64,000 nt of DNA, from contig NZ_QGLF01000008.1 in NCBI RefSeq assembly GCF_003173055.1, forward strand, positions 62,001-126,000, given 5' to 3'. Under the pieces are notes generated by a model that searched no databases, was not told the origin of the DNA, and saw only the letters and a program-made list of their open reading frames with translations. Both the position numbers and the translations under genes were made by a program. Position 1 is the first letter of the stretch, and every line of letters begins with the position of its first letter. Source of the stretch: Zavarzinia compransoris (GTDB taxonomy: Bacteria; Pseudomonadota; Alphaproteobacteria; Zavarziniales; Zavarziniaceae). Below are positions 8,901 to 17,655 of this stretch, piece by piece.

Positions 8901-9429
8901 CGGGCTGGCGTTCCAGGTCCCGCCGCGCCCCGACCTGTCGCAGGGCCAGCGCACAGTCGAGATGCTGCGCGATGCGGCGGAACACGACGCCTTTCTGTTG
9001 CAGGAACTGGCGGCGGCGCGGCGGAAATTCTGCATCGTCTCGCCCTGGGTCAATGTCGACACCATGGCCAGGGCCGGTACCACCCCGGCCATCGCGCAGG
9101 CGCGGGCGCGCGGCGTCGAGGTCGAGATTTTCGCCGATCCGGTGCTGATCCGCGACCGCAACAAGCCGGGGCAGGATAAGTTCGCCGAGGCGCAGGCGGC
9201 GCTGGCCAAGCTCGGCGTGCCGCTCCATGCCGTCAGGCAATTGCACAGCAAGCTGGTCTGGGCGGACGGGGCCCTGCTTGCCGTCGGCTCGTTCAACTGG
9301 CTGAGTGCGCTCCGTAGCGGCGACTATGCCCGCCACGAAACCTCCGTCGTCTACCGCGGTTCTCACCTCGGGGCCGAGATCGGCCTGCTGGAAGGCAGCC
9401 TGAAACCCCGCATCGGCCGCGACGGCTGA
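5983..9429 (+). CDS. Dna2/Upf1-like SF1 helicase with C-terminal PLD nuclease domain
   Basis: 1148 aa. The Walker A motif GPPGTGKT is at 276-283 and the DEAG box (LIVDEAGQ) near 682-685. The roughly 400 residues between them include a charged, coiled-coil-like stretch. Later come GDTQQIEP, the VHALQGAE segment and the motif VI pattern NVAVSRAK, all as in superfamily 1B helicases. The last 170 residues hold one phospholipase-D-type motif, HSKLVWADGALLAVGSFNW (H1088, K1090), as in HKD nucleases. A combined unwinding and cutting activity on nucleic acid is inferred. It stands alone between a B12 operon and a thiolase. Helicase-nuclease fusions of this kind are common among phage-defence genes, but nothing adjacent supports defence directly. 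Confidence 0.85.
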   Translation: MVKADLSVLRYWRAAVADSAAGEACLTPKALGEFQALSRAEAESGRLSRDTIEVLFAGVPKNQSRVAVSYRPLHVRRRVSHARSRGDGLPLEVAPVVTEAAVTRAGLIIPMRSVIARDILDPLPRGAFSIGSVADLDRFLTARPFPAGEGRDDLWPRHQAYWRQLMAEAGGNWPEADDDYQAVGWGLIRPAADNAQTVKQILALSDVLIREQPAAPLLANFARSTPRPLEPALAGPFPLAERLGHANGDFPLADHQREVLAHLARAGDGEILAVNGPPGTGKTTMLLSAIAGEWVRAALEGGEPPLIVAASTNNQAVTNIIDAFGKDFGRGEGPFAGRWLPEIQSFGLFLASKSREGEAAAKYQTERFFDKLETADYLARARAAYLRAARAAFPGLEPLDVPAAIDALHGLMREEQRTLAEADATHGAMVQIEAAIRQDLGEAPEAALAERQAARTQAEAEGAAAAALLHKWEGWLASEPLLQSLFAFLPPVARKRGLRARLFLREAGADEAVLAETRADAMEARLKNQLRDRAEKQREAAERHQRAMNALAARDARSAAWRALAQRLAGESGDVPGVVALDRLADCRLRFRLFLLATHYWEGRWLLAMEEALPALQRQQQTGRGANDRAMVEPQWRRRMMLTPCAVSTFATLPGKMTCRDDRSGSFRTEYLFNHIDLLIVDEAGQVLPEVAAPSFALAKRALVIGDTQQIEPISSLPLAVDIGNLTEAGLLSHAGDRAALERVEALGLTSRSGSTMRLAQSACRFQPYPRLDRGLYLFEHRRCYDEIIGFCNDLCYKGTLLPRRGAAVGTMLPPMGYLHVDGMAAAAGGSRFNALEAHTIAAWLAAEGEGLKQRYGRRLEDIVGIVTPFGRQVREIAKACAEAGIDVGRQGMTIGTVHALQGAERPVVIFSPVYSKHADGGFIDQSPSMLNVAVSRAKDAFLVFGDMDTLAAAPPGSPRAVLARFLFAEEANGLAFQVPPRPDLSQGQRTVEMLRDAAEHDAFLLQELAAARRKFCIVSPWVNVDTMARAGTTPAIAQARARGVEVEIFADPVLIRDRNKPGQDKFAEAQAALAKLGVPLHAVRQLHSKLVWADGALLAVGSFNWLSALRSGDYARHETSVVYRGSHLGAEIGLLEGSLKPRIGRDG

Positions 9430-9507
9430 GCGGGGCCCGCCCGATTGGGGGGGCGCCGGCGCCCGGCCGCGGACCGATGATGAAGAAAAGCGGAGGCGGG
9501 CAGGAAT

Positions 9508-10692
9508 ATGGCACGGGAAGTCTTTGTCGCCGGGGTCGGCATGATCCCCTTCACCAAGCCGGGGCAAAGCGAGCCCTATGCGGTCATGGGCGCCCGGGCG
9601 GCCGGGGCGGCGCTCGATGACGCCGGCATCGGCTACGATGCCGTCCAGCAGGCCTATGTCGGCTATGTCTACGGCGATTCGACCGCGGGGCAGGCGGCAG
9701 TCTATGGCGTCGGCCTCAGCGGCATTCCGATCGTCAATGTGAACAACAATTGCTCCACCGGCTCGACCGCGCTGTTCCTGGCGCGGCAGGCGGTGGAGAC
9801 GGGGGCCGCGGACTGCGTCCTCGCCCTCGGTTTCGAGCAGATGGAGCCCGGCGCCCTCGGCACCGTGTTCGAGGACCGGCCGTCACCGCTGGCCCGTTTC
9901 AACGATGCAATGCGCGGCATCCAGGGCTTCGACGGCGACACGCCTTTCGCCGCCCAGCATTTCGGCGGTGCCGGCCGCGCCCATCAACACCTGTTCGGGA
10001 CCCGGGCGGAGACCTTCGCCGCCATCTCCGTCAAGGCCCGGCGCCATGCCGCCCATAATCCCTATGCCCTGTTCCGGGCCCCGATCACCCTGGAAGAGGT
10101 CATGGCGGCCAAGATGATCTTCGCGCCCCTGACCCGGCTGCAATGCTGCCCGCCCACCTGCGGCGGCGCGGCCGCCATCGTCTGTTCCGGCGACTTCGCC
10201 CGCCGCCACGGCCTGTCGCCCCGGGTGCGGATCGCGGCCCAGGCGATGACCACCGATCGCCCGTCCACCTTTGCCGACCACGACATGCGCAAGGTCGTCG
10301 GCTACGACATGACCCGGGCCGCCGCCGCCCAGGTCTATGAGATCGCGGGCATCGGCCCGGAAGACATTCCCGTGGCCGAACTGCACGATTGTTTCACCGC
10401 CAACGAATTGATCACCTACGAGGGCCTGGGCCTGACCCCGGAAGGGACGGCGGAGCGCTTCATCCTGGACGGCCAGAACACATACGGCGGCACTTGCGTG
10501 ACCAATCCGTCGGGCGGCCTCCTGTCCAAGGGGCACCCGCTCGGCGCCACCGGCCTTGCCCAATGCGCGGAACTGGTCTGGCAATTGCGCGGCAGCGCCG
10601 GCCCGCGCCAGGTCGAGGGGGCGAAGCTGGCGCTGCAGCACAATCTTGGCCTCGGCGGGGCCTGCGTCGTCACGCTTTACGCCGCCGTCTGA
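9508..10692 (+). CDS. SCP2-type thiolase
   Basis: 394 aa. The acyl-accepting cysteine lies in NNNCSTGSTAL (C82). The later catalytic signatures are HDCF (H293, C295), which replaces the NEAF of classical thiolases, and SKGHPLGATG (H343). This is the sterol-carrier-protein-X/nonspecific thiolase group, which cleaves or forms beta-ketoacyl-CoA esters including bulky ones. It starts at 9508 behind GGAGG and leads a possible three-gene set with the oxidoreductase and dehydrogenase that follow. It could perform the terminal thiolysis of the beta-ketoacyl-CoA made by the ligase at 15633. That link is inferred from neighbourhood. Confidence 0.88.
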   Translation: MAREVFVAGVGMIPFTKPGQSEPYAVMGARAAGAALDDAGIGYDAVQQAYVGYVYGDSTAGQAAVYGVGLSGIPIVNVNNNCSTGSTALFLARQAVETGAADCVLALGFEQMEPGALGTVFEDRPSPLARFNDAMRGIQGFDGDTPFAAQHFGGAGRAHQHLFGTRAETFAAISVKARRHAAHNPYALFRAPITLEEVMAAKMIFAPLTRLQCCPPTCGGAAAIVCSGDFARRHGLSPRVRIAAQAMTTDRPSTFADHDMRKVVGYDMTRAAAAQVYEIAGIGPEDIPVAELHDCFTANELITYEGLGLTPEGTAERFILDGQNTYGGTCVTNPSGGLLSKGHPLGATGLAQCAELVWQLRGSAGPRQVEGAKLALQHNLGLGGACVVTLYAAV

Positions 10693-10719
10693 AACCAAAA
10701 CCAAAAAGGGGAACGCATC

Positions 10720-11769
10720 ATGGAAGCGGCTCGCAGCCTCAATGCCGGCGATCGCCCGGTCTCCCGCTTCTGGCGCCTGGACAAGCGGCCGCGGACCGCG
10801 ATCGAAAACGACGATCTCAGCCTCCAAAGCGCGGCGGTGGCGCCGCTCGCGGAGGGTCAGGTGCTGATGCGCTCGGTCTATCTGTCCCTCGATGCCACCA
10901 ACCGCCTGTGGATGGAGGATATCGAGGAACTCTACATGCCCCCCGTCGCCCTCGGCACGCCCATGCTGGGCTTCGTGCTGGCGGAAGTGGCGGAAAGCCG
11001 CAACCCCGGCTTCCGGCCGGGGCAACTGGCCATGGGGCTGGGCCATTGGGCCGACTATGTGGTGACCGACGGCGCCGGCTGGACCATCCTCGACCGGCCG
11101 GACGGCATTCCCCTGGCCTTGGCTTTCGGGGTTCTCGCCATCGCCGGGCCGACCGCCTGGGTCGGGCTGCTCGACATCGGGCGGCCCAGGCCGGGCGCCA
11201 CGGTCGTCGTCTCGGCGGCGGCCGGGGCTGCCGGCGCCTGCGCGGCCCAGATCGCCCGGCTGAAGGGCTGCCGGGTGATCGGCATCGCCGGCGGTGTCGA
11301 GAAATGCGCCTGGCTGCGCGAGGAGGCGGGGCTCGACGCCGTCATCGACTACAAGGCCGAAGACGTGGCGGCGGCGCTGCGCCGGCTGGCGCCCGCGGGC
11401 ATCGACCTGCTCTATGAAAATGTCGGCGGCGACATCCTGGATGCCAGCCTGGCGAATATGGCGCTGGGCGGCACCGTCGTCTGCTGCGGGCTGATCTCGA
11501 CCTATAACGGCGACCTGCGCGGTTCGGGACCGCGCATGTTCCACAACGTCATCATGAAGCGCCTCAGGATCGAGGGCTTCGTCATCCTCGACCATATGGA
11601 CCGCTATCCGGCGGCCTGGGCCGAGCTGATCCCCTGGCTGCGCGAAGGACGCCTGAAATTCCGCCTCGATATCGCCGACGGGCTGGACAATGCGGTGGCG
11701 GCGCTGCGCTCGATGTATGACGGCGGCAACAAGGGCAAGCTGATGGTGCGGATCGGCGCCGAGCCCTGA
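10720..11769 (+). CDS. Zinc-independent NADP-dependent oxidoreductase (MDR family)
   Basis: 349 aa medium-chain reductase. The N-terminal GroES-like half contains SRFWRLDKRP and the LSLDATNRLWM pattern typical of the CurA/YncB/leukotriene-B4 reductase-like group. The Rossmann half contains VVVSAAAGAAGACAAQIARLKGCRVIG, followed by YENVGGDILDASL. No zinc-binding cysteines are seen. Such enzymes reduce the C=C bond of alpha,beta-unsaturated ketones or aldehydes with NADPH. It begins 27 bases after the thiolase stop with AAAAAGGGGAACG as ribosome site, so it is probably cotranscribed. Its substrate is unknown. Confidence 0.85.
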   Translation: MEAARSLNAGDRPVSRFWRLDKRPRTAIENDDLSLQSAAVAPLAEGQVLMRSVYLSLDATNRLWMEDIEELYMPPVALGTPMLGFVLAEVAESRNPGFRPGQLAMGLGHWADYVVTDGAGWTILDRPDGIPLALAFGVLAIAGPTAWVGLLDIGRPRPGATVVVSAAAGAAGACAAQIARLKGCRVIGIAGGVEKCAWLREEAGLDAVIDYKAEDVAAALRRLAPAGIDLLYENVGGDILDASLANMALGGTVVCCGLISTYNGDLRGSGPRMFHNVIMKRLRIEGFVILDHMDRYPAAWAELIPWLREGRLKFRLDIADGLDNAVAALRSMYDGGNKGKLMVRIGAEP

Positions 11770-11866
11770 GAGGCCGGGGCCCCCCGTCCTGGGGGAGGGA
11801 GGACGCGGGATTTCCGGCGGATGCTGTCGGCGCCGGACCGACACGGCGAATCCCAGGGAGAGACCG

Positions 11867-12685
11867 ATGACCCAGACCGCCACCCTGCCCCTCGCCACCC
11901 TGCCTCTCGACGGCAAGACCGCCCTCGTCACCGGCGCCGCCCGCGGCCTCGGGGCCGAAACGGCGCGCCGCCTCGCCGCGGCCGGGGCCGCCGTCGTCCT
12001 GACCGACGTCCTGACCGAGGCCGGTGAAGCCACCGCCGCCGCCATCGGCGGTGCCGCCCGCTTCATGACCCATGACGTTACCGCCGAGGACGACTGGCGG
12101 CGCGTGGTGAACGCGACCATCGACGCCACCGGCGGCTTCGACATCCTGGTCAACAACGCCGGGATCGAAGCGGTGCATGCCGCGGCCGACACGACGCTCG
12201 AGACTTTCGAGCGGGTGATGCGGGTGAATGCCACCGGCGTTTTCCTCGGCCTGCGCGAGGCTTCGGTGGCCATGCGCCCGGGCGGCCGGGCCGGGCGGGG
12301 CGGCTCGATCGTCAACCTGTCCTCGATCGCGGGCCTGCGCGGGGTGCCGGGGCTGACCGCCTATTGCGCCTCGAAGGGCGCGGTCCGGCTGATGACCAAG
12401 GCGACGGCGCTCGAATTCGCCGCCCTCGGCTATGGCATCCGGGTGAATTCGATCCACCCCGGCCTGATCATGACCGACATGGGCAAGGCGGCACTGCGCA
12501 ATATCGTCGCCGCCGGCCTTGCCGAGGACGAACGGGTGGTGAGCCAGGCCTTCGACGCGCGCCAGCCCCTCGGCCTCGGCCGGCCGGAGGATATCGCCGA
12601 GGCGGTGCTCTTTCTCGCCGGCGACGCCTCGGGCTGGGTGACCGGGGCCGAGCTTTCGGTGGACGGCGGTTTCGCCGCCGGCTGA
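11867..12685 (+). CDS. Short-chain dehydrogenase/reductase
   Basis: 272 aa classical SDR. The cofactor motif is TGAARGLG (residues 22-29), with NNAG, the catalytic serine in NLSSIAG, Y-C-A-S-K in the active site and IHPGLIMT after it. An aspartate at the end of strand 2 (VVLTDV) favours NAD. It follows the thiolase and the MDR reductase. In the acetophenone pathway of Aromatoleum an SDR oxidises 1-phenylethanol to the ketone that is then carboxylated, so a secondary-alcohol dehydrogenase role is attractive here. The sequence alone does not fix the substrate. Confidence 0.88.
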   Translation: MTQTATLPLATLPLDGKTALVTGAARGLGAETARRLAAAGAAVVLTDVLTEAGEATAAAIGGAARFMTHDVTAEDDWRRVVNATIDATGGFDILVNNAGIEAVHAAADTTLETFERVMRVNATGVFLGLREASVAMRPGGRAGRGGSIVNLSSIAGLRGVPGLTAYCASKGAVRLMTKATALEFAALGYGIRVNSIHPGLIMTDMGKAALRNIVAAGLAEDERVVSQAFDARQPLGLGRPEDIAEAVLFLAGDASGWVTGAELSVDGGFAAG

Positions 12686-12710
12686 GGTCGGCGCCGGGGG
12701 GCGGGCGGGG

Positions 12711-15476
12711 TTACAGGACCCGGGCCCGCCGCGCCTGGCGCACCGCCTGCGTCCGGGTGTTGGCGCCCAGCTTCACGAAGATCTGCTTCACGTACCATTT
12801 CACCGTTTCCGGCGTGATGGCCAGGGCGACGGCGATTTCCTTGTTGGTCAGCCCTTCCGCCATGCAACCGAGGACTTCCCGCTCGCGCCCGGTCAATTGC
12901 TGGTACAGGGGCTGTTCCGGCGCCGGCTCGGGGCGGCTGGCGACGATCCGTTCCGGTGCCGGCCGGACCGTGCGGCTGGCATCGGCGAAACTGACCACTT
13001 CCGATTTCTGGGGCGCCGCGCCGGGCCCGGCGCCCGCGACCAGTTCCAGGATGAACCCCATCTTGTCCTGCGGCAGGGCCTCGCCCAGCGAACCGCTGGC
13101 CAGCGCCTTCATCAGCGGCAGCAGGTAGAGCCGGTGATCCCGGAACACCCGGAGATAGCCGCGCCGGAGCGACGCCGCCAGGGCGAGGCGGAACACCGCC
13201 ACCGCCTCGTCCCGTTCCCCCGTCGCCCAGAGCGAGGCCGCCAGCAGCAACCGCCCGGCGACGAGATCGCCGAAACGCCCCATGGCCTCGGCCTCGGCGA
13301 CATAGCGGGCGAGGAAGGGCAGCGCCCGCTTCGCCTCGCCCAGCAGGCAATCGGCCCGGGCCTGGCCCAGGTGGATGATCTCGTTGGTTACGGTGACGGC
13401 GGTGCGGCCGCGGCTCGGGTCTTCGGGGCGGAGCAGGGCGTCGAGCCGGTTCAGCAGGTGGCGGACCTGGCGCCAGTCGTTGGCCGCAAGGGCGAAATGC
13501 AGGCGCTGCACCAGGCAGGCGGCGACGATGCGGGTGAAATTCAGGCGGTTGGCGATCGCCTCCTGCCGGTCCAGGCGTTCGAGGGCACGCTTCATGTCCC
13601 CCTCGGCGGCATGGATGCGGACCAGGGCCAGCGGCCCGCGCAGGCCGATCGAGGGCGGCGTGCGCGAGCAGGCGATGTCGAAGCGCCCGGCCAGCACGCG
13701 CTGCGCCCCGGCGGGATCGTCGAGATCGTAAAGCAGGCCCGACAGGCACGAGGCGGGCAGGCTGGCCGGTACGGACCGGCGGCCGCCGGCGACCTCGCCC
13801 AGGCGCAGCGTTTCTTCGTAGACGGTGCGGGCCGCCTCGAAATCGCCCCGCTGCTCGTGCACGCTGCCGATCACGCAGCCGGCATAGACCATGGTGAACC
13901 GGCTGCGTTCCGCCGTCGCCCAGGATTCGCCCATCACCTGCGCCTCGAGGGCGCTTTCGAAATCGCCGGCGATGGTGCAATTGTAGGTCAGCACATTGGC
14001 CAGCGCGCCGATCTTGAACTGGTCGTTGCGCGGCCCGCCGGCCAGCCATTGCTCGGCCAGCTGCGCGCCCTCGAAGGTGCGGTCGTTCAGGGTGAAGAAG
14101 GCTGCCTTCAGGGCTTGCAGTTCATAGCGGACCGCCTCGTCCGGCCGCGCCGCCAGCGCGGTTTCCACGGCGGCGATGGTCTCGCCCGCCTCGTCCATGC
14201 GCATGGACAGGGTCAGCGCCCAGCCGACATCGACGGAAAGATCCAGCCGTTCGACGAAAAGCCGCTTCGGCAGGCGCTCGTACCAGCTCATAAGCAGAAG
14301 GATCTGCGCCGTCTCGACCAGATGGCGCGATTGCCGGGCGATCAGTTCGATGGCCCAGGGGGCGTTGCCCTCCTCGATGGCGTGGTGGATGGCCTCTGAA
14401 ATCTCCCCGCGGGAGGAGAACCACAGGGCGGCGCGCTTGTGCAGGCCGACCAGTTCCTCGCGCGGGAGGAGCTTCACCTCCCCGGCCAGGAATTCGCGCA
14501 GCAGCGGGTGCAGCCGCGCCCAGCCCTCGGTCCCTTCGAGGGGGATGATGAAGGGCACTTCCTCGATCAGGCGGGCGATGCGCGTGCCTGAATCCGCGCA
14601 GTCGAGCACTTCGTCGCAAAGGCCGGGACAGAAGCGCGAGAGCAGGGAGGCGCGGACCAGCCAATGGCGGTCCTCTTCGCCGATCTGCCGGAACACGGTC
14701 TCGCGGATATAGTCCGTGATCTCCTTGGTTTCACCGCAGAAGGTCTCGACGAATTCGGAGACGTTGCGCTTCCGCGCCAGCGACTGGCTGGCAAGGCAGA
14801 GGCCGGCGACCCAGCCCTCGGTCGCCTGGTTCAGGGTATCGATATCGGTGAGACGCAGGAGATCGTGGCCGCGCAGGCGGAAGAATTCGATCGCCTCGGC
14901 GATGTCGAAGCGCATCTCGGCGATGCCGGTCTCCTGGACCCGGCCCTGCACCTTCAGGCGCGACAGGCCGAGCCACATGGCCGGCCGGCCCGCCAGCACG
15001 AAATGCAGGTTGGGCGGCGCGTAATGGATGAGGTCGTAGAGGATGGAGAGGGCGGGGGCCGTGCTCAGTTCGTGAACATCGTCGAGGAAGATGAAGATGT
15101 CGTCGCTGATCTGCTGCACCTCGTTGACGATGAAGCCCGCGACTTGATTGGGCGCGAGATTGCCCGAGGCGGCGATGAAGGAGGTCGAGCCCTGGCGGTC
15201 GTTCTCGAACGCCTGGTCCAGCGCCCCGAGCAGGTAGGTGAGCAGTTGCGAGGGTTCGTTGTCGTGCTGGTCGAGGCTGAGCCAGGCGACCCGGCTGCCG
15301 TCGAACAGCAGGCGCTTGCGCCAGTCGGCCATCAGCGTCGTCTTGCCGAAGCCGGCCGGTGCCCGCACCAGGGTCACCGTATGGGCGGGCAGGTTCTCGA
15401 AGTAATCTTCGAGGTTTTTCCGGCGCACGAGGTTGGTCAACAGGCTCGGCGGCAGAAATTTGGTTCTGACCAGCAT
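12711..15476 (-). CDS. MalT-like ATP-dependent LuxR-family regulator
   Basis: 921 aa from the ATG at 15476 (MLVRTKFLPP), the usual start context of this family; the open frame continues upstream but that part is low-complexity. Walker A is APAGFGKTT at residues 39-47, followed by WLSLDQHDNEP and FIFLDDVHEL, as in STAND-type regulators. The middle 500 residues are TPR-like helices. The C-terminal LuxR helix-turn-helix reads LTGREREVLGCMAEGLTNKEIA and then TVKWYVKQIFVKLGANTRTQAV. Such proteins multimerise on binding inducer and ATP and activate catabolic operons. Placed just behind the carboxylase-ligase operon and in the same direction, it probably controls it. Confidence 0.9.
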   Translation of the reverse strand: MLVRTKFLPPSLLTNLVRRKNLEDYFENLPAHTVTLVRAPAGFGKTTLMADWRKRLLFDGSRVAWLSLDQHDNEPSQLLTYLLGALDQAFENDRQGSTSFIAASGNLAPNQVAGFIVNEVQQISDDIFIFLDDVHELSTAPALSILYDLIHYAPPNLHFVLAGRPAMWLGLSRLKVQGRVQETGIAEMRFDIAEAIEFFRLRGHDLLRLTDIDTLNQATEGWVAGLCLASQSLARKRNVSEFVETFCGETKEITDYIRETVFRQIGEEDRHWLVRASLLSRFCPGLCDEVLDCADSGTRIARLIEEVPFIIPLEGTEGWARLHPLLREFLAGEVKLLPREELVGLHKRAALWFSSRGEISEAIHHAIEEGNAPWAIELIARQSRHLVETAQILLLMSWYERLPKRLFVERLDLSVDVGWALTLSMRMDEAGETIAAVETALAARPDEAVRYELQALKAAFFTLNDRTFEGAQLAEQWLAGGPRNDQFKIGALANVLTYNCTIAGDFESALEAQVMGESWATAERSRFTMVYAGCVIGSVHEQRGDFEAARTVYEETLRLGEVAGGRRSVPASLPASCLSGLLYDLDDPAGAQRVLAGRFDIACSRTPPSIGLRGPLALVRIHAAEGDMKRALERLDRQEAIANRLNFTRIVAACLVQRLHFALAANDWRQVRHLLNRLDALLRPEDPSRGRTAVTVTNEIIHLGQARADCLLGEAKRALPFLARYVAEAEAMGRFGDLVAGRLLLAASLWATGERDEAVAVFRLALAASLRRGYLRVFRDHRLYLLPLMKALASGSLGEALPQDKMGFILELVAGAGPGAAPQKSEVVSFADASRTVRPAPERIVASRPEPAPEQPLYQQLTGREREVLGCMAEGLTNKEIAVALAITPETVKWYVKQIFVKLGANTRTQAVRQARRARVL

Positions 15477-15632
15477 GGCGGCACCAATCCGATTTGTTTC
15501 GGTTATCGTTATTTGGCCCGCAGCGTCGGCGGTCCTTCCGGGCCGCCCTTGCCGGTTGTTCCGGCATTCCTCCCCGCTGCTGCGTCCAGTATGCTCCTGC
15601 GTTTTCTCCCTTTCGAGGAAACTTGTCCCCAT

Positions 15633-17633
15633 TCAGGCGACAGCGATGCGTCTTCGGTCTTCGGCCAGGGCGATGAACGCGTCGAGGGCCGGCGGATTGG
15701 CCATGGCGTCGCGGCTGGCGGCCTTGTCCGGGGCCCAGCCCATCAGGATCTTGCGCACCGGGATCTCCATTTTCTTGGCCGTCAGCGTATAGGGCACGTC
15801 GGCAACCTGGTGAATTTCATCGGGCACATGGCGCGGGCTGCAATCCTGGCGCAGCCTGGCGTTGATCCGCTGGCGCAGCGCATCGTCCAGTTGGGTTCCC
15901 GGCCGCAGCTTCACGAACAGTGGCATGTAGAAATTGCCGCCCGGCAGTTCGCAGCAGACGATCAGGCTGTCGAGCACGCCGTCGACCTGTTCGACCGCGC
16001 GATAGATCTCGGCGGTGCCGATGCGCACGCCATAGCGGTTCAGCGTCGAATCCGAGCGGCCGTAGATATAGCAGCCGCCGCGCCGGTTGATCTTGATGAA
16101 GTCGCCGTGGCGCCAGGCCCCGGGGAAGACGTCGAAATAGGACGAGTGATAGCGCCTGCCGTTCCGGTCGTTCCAGAAATAGACCGGCATCGACGGGAAG
16201 GGGGAGGTTACGACCAGCTCGCCCACCGCATCGGTTACGTCGCCGCCGGCGTCGTCCCAGGCATGCACATCCATGCCGAGCATCCGGGTCTGGATCTCGC
16301 CGGCATGGACCGGCAGGGTGGGGGAGGCGCCGACGAAGCCGGAGGCGATCTCGGTCCCCCCGCTCTGCGAGGTCAGCCACAGGTCCGATTTCACCGCCCG
16401 ATAGAACCAGGCGAAACTTTCCGGCGTCGCCGGCGACCCGCCCAGCAGGATCGCTTCGAGGCGCGACAGGTCGTGGGTCTTGCCGGGTTCCAGGCCCTTG
16501 CGCTCCAGGATCTGGACGTAGGTGGGGCTGGCGCCGAAGCAGGTGGTGCCGGTCTCGGCCGCCATCCGCCACAGGACGTCCGGTTCCGGATGCACCGGGC
16601 TGCCGTCGTAGAGCACCACGGCGGCGCCGACCAGAAGGCCGGCCAGGACGATGTTCCACATCACCCAGCCCGTGGTCGTATAGAAGAACATCACGCTGCC
16701 GGGCTTCAGGTTCAGGTGGAAATGGCAGAGCTTGAGGTGTTCCATCAGGGCGCCGACATGGCTGTGGGCGATCGCCTTGGGCAGGCCGGTGGTGCCGGAC
16801 GAGAAGACGATCCATAAGGGATGGTCGTGGGCCACCCGCTCGTAGACGAAGAGATGGGGCGGCACCTCGGAATGATCCATCAACTCGCGCCAGAGGATGG
16901 CGTCGGCGACCGGCGGCAGTTCCGCGCCCTCGTTCAGATAGGGCAGCCAGATCACATGGTCCAGGCTGGGCAGGGCGGCGGCGATCGCCTGCACCTCGTC
17001 GAAGCGCGGGAAATCCTTGCCGGCGAAGCGATAACCGTCGGCGGCGAAGAAGACCTTGGGTTCGATCTGCGAGAAGCGCTCGATTACCGTCTTCACGCCG
17101 AATTCCGGCGCGGCGCTGGACCAGACGGCGCCGATCGCCACCGTCGCCAGCATGGCGATGGCGGTTTCCGGGACGTTCGGCATATAGGAGACGACCCGGT
17201 CCCCGGGCTTCACGCCCAGGCTGCGCAGGCGCGTCGCCACGATCCGCACCTGAGCGCCGAGGCTGCGCCGGCTGGTCCGGCCGAGCGGCCGGGTCTCCGA
17301 CAGGTGGAAGAAGGCGGGATCCTCGCCGTTGCCGGAAAAGCGCAGCATGTGTTCGGCGTAATTGACCGTCGACCCCTCGAACCAGCGCACCCCGGGGGCC
17401 ATGTCCCGGCTGCTGAGGACGCGCTGGTACGGGGTCCCGGACTGGACCTCGAAATAGGTCCAGAGCGCTGCCCAGAATGCCTCGATCTCGGTCACCGACC
17501 AGCGCCACAGGGCGTCGTAGTCGGCGAAGTCGAGACCCCGGCGGTCCCGCAGCCAGCGCAGGAAATGCGTGACGTTGGACGCCTCGGCGAATGCCGGCGA
17601 CGGCGTCCAGAGAAGATCGCCTTCCTTGACCAT
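15633..17633 (-). CDS. Acetoacetyl-CoA synthetase-type acyl-CoA ligase (AacS or benzoylacetate-CoA ligase)
   Basis: 666 aa, within the usual range for acetoacetyl-CoA synthetases, from ATG 17633 with GGGAGC upstream. The acyl-adenylate motif is IVFSSGTTGLPKAIAHSH, then GGTEIASGF, the hinge YGRSDSTLNRYGVRIG, and a terminal lysine region LTAKKMEIPVRK. The N-terminal ACAS-like part (WFEGSTVNYAEHML) supports the AacS family. It activates a beta-keto acid with ATP and CoA. It follows a carboxylase operon that would make such an acid. In Aromatoleum the ligase behind the apc genes is benzoylacetate-CoA ligase, of the same family. Acetoacetate versus an aroylacetate cannot be decided here. Confidence 0.88.
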   Translation of the reverse strand: MVKEGDLLWTPSPAFAEASNVTHFLRWLRDRRGLDFADYDALWRWSVTEIEAFWAALWTYFEVQSGTPYQRVLSSRDMAPGVRWFEGSTVNYAEHMLRFSGNGEDPAFFHLSETRPLGRTSRRSLGAQVRIVATRLRSLGVKPGDRVVSYMPNVPETAIAMLATVAIGAVWSSAAPEFGVKTVIERFSQIEPKVFFAADGYRFAGKDFPRFDEVQAIAAALPSLDHVIWLPYLNEGAELPPVADAILWRELMDHSEVPPHLFVYERVAHDHPLWIVFSSGTTGLPKAIAHSHVGALMEHLKLCHFHLNLKPGSVMFFYTTTGWVMWNIVLAGLLVGAAVVLYDGSPVHPEPDVLWRMAAETGTTCFGASPTYVQILERKGLEPGKTHDLSRLEAILLGGSPATPESFAWFYRAVKSDLWLTSQSGGTEIASGFVGASPTLPVHAGEIQTRMLGMDVHAWDDAGGDVTDAVGELVVTSPFPSMPVYFWNDRNGRRYHSSYFDVFPGAWRHGDFIKINRRGGCYIYGRSDSTLNRYGVRIGTAEIYRAVEQVDGVLDSLIVCCELPGGNFYMPLFVKLRPGTQLDDALRQRINARLRQDCSPRHVPDEIHQVADVPYTLTAKKMEIPVRKILMGWAPDKAASRDAMANPPALDAFIALAEDRRRIAVA

Positions 17634-17655
17634 GATCCAGCTCCCGAACCTGTTG

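Noticed and set aside
5905-9567. Long minus-strand open frame (about 1220 codons) opposite the helicase
   Set aside because: Translation is low-complexity, rich in Arg, Gly, Gln and Asp without domains. The plus strand has clear helicase motifs. Such antisense frames are usual in GC-rich DNA.
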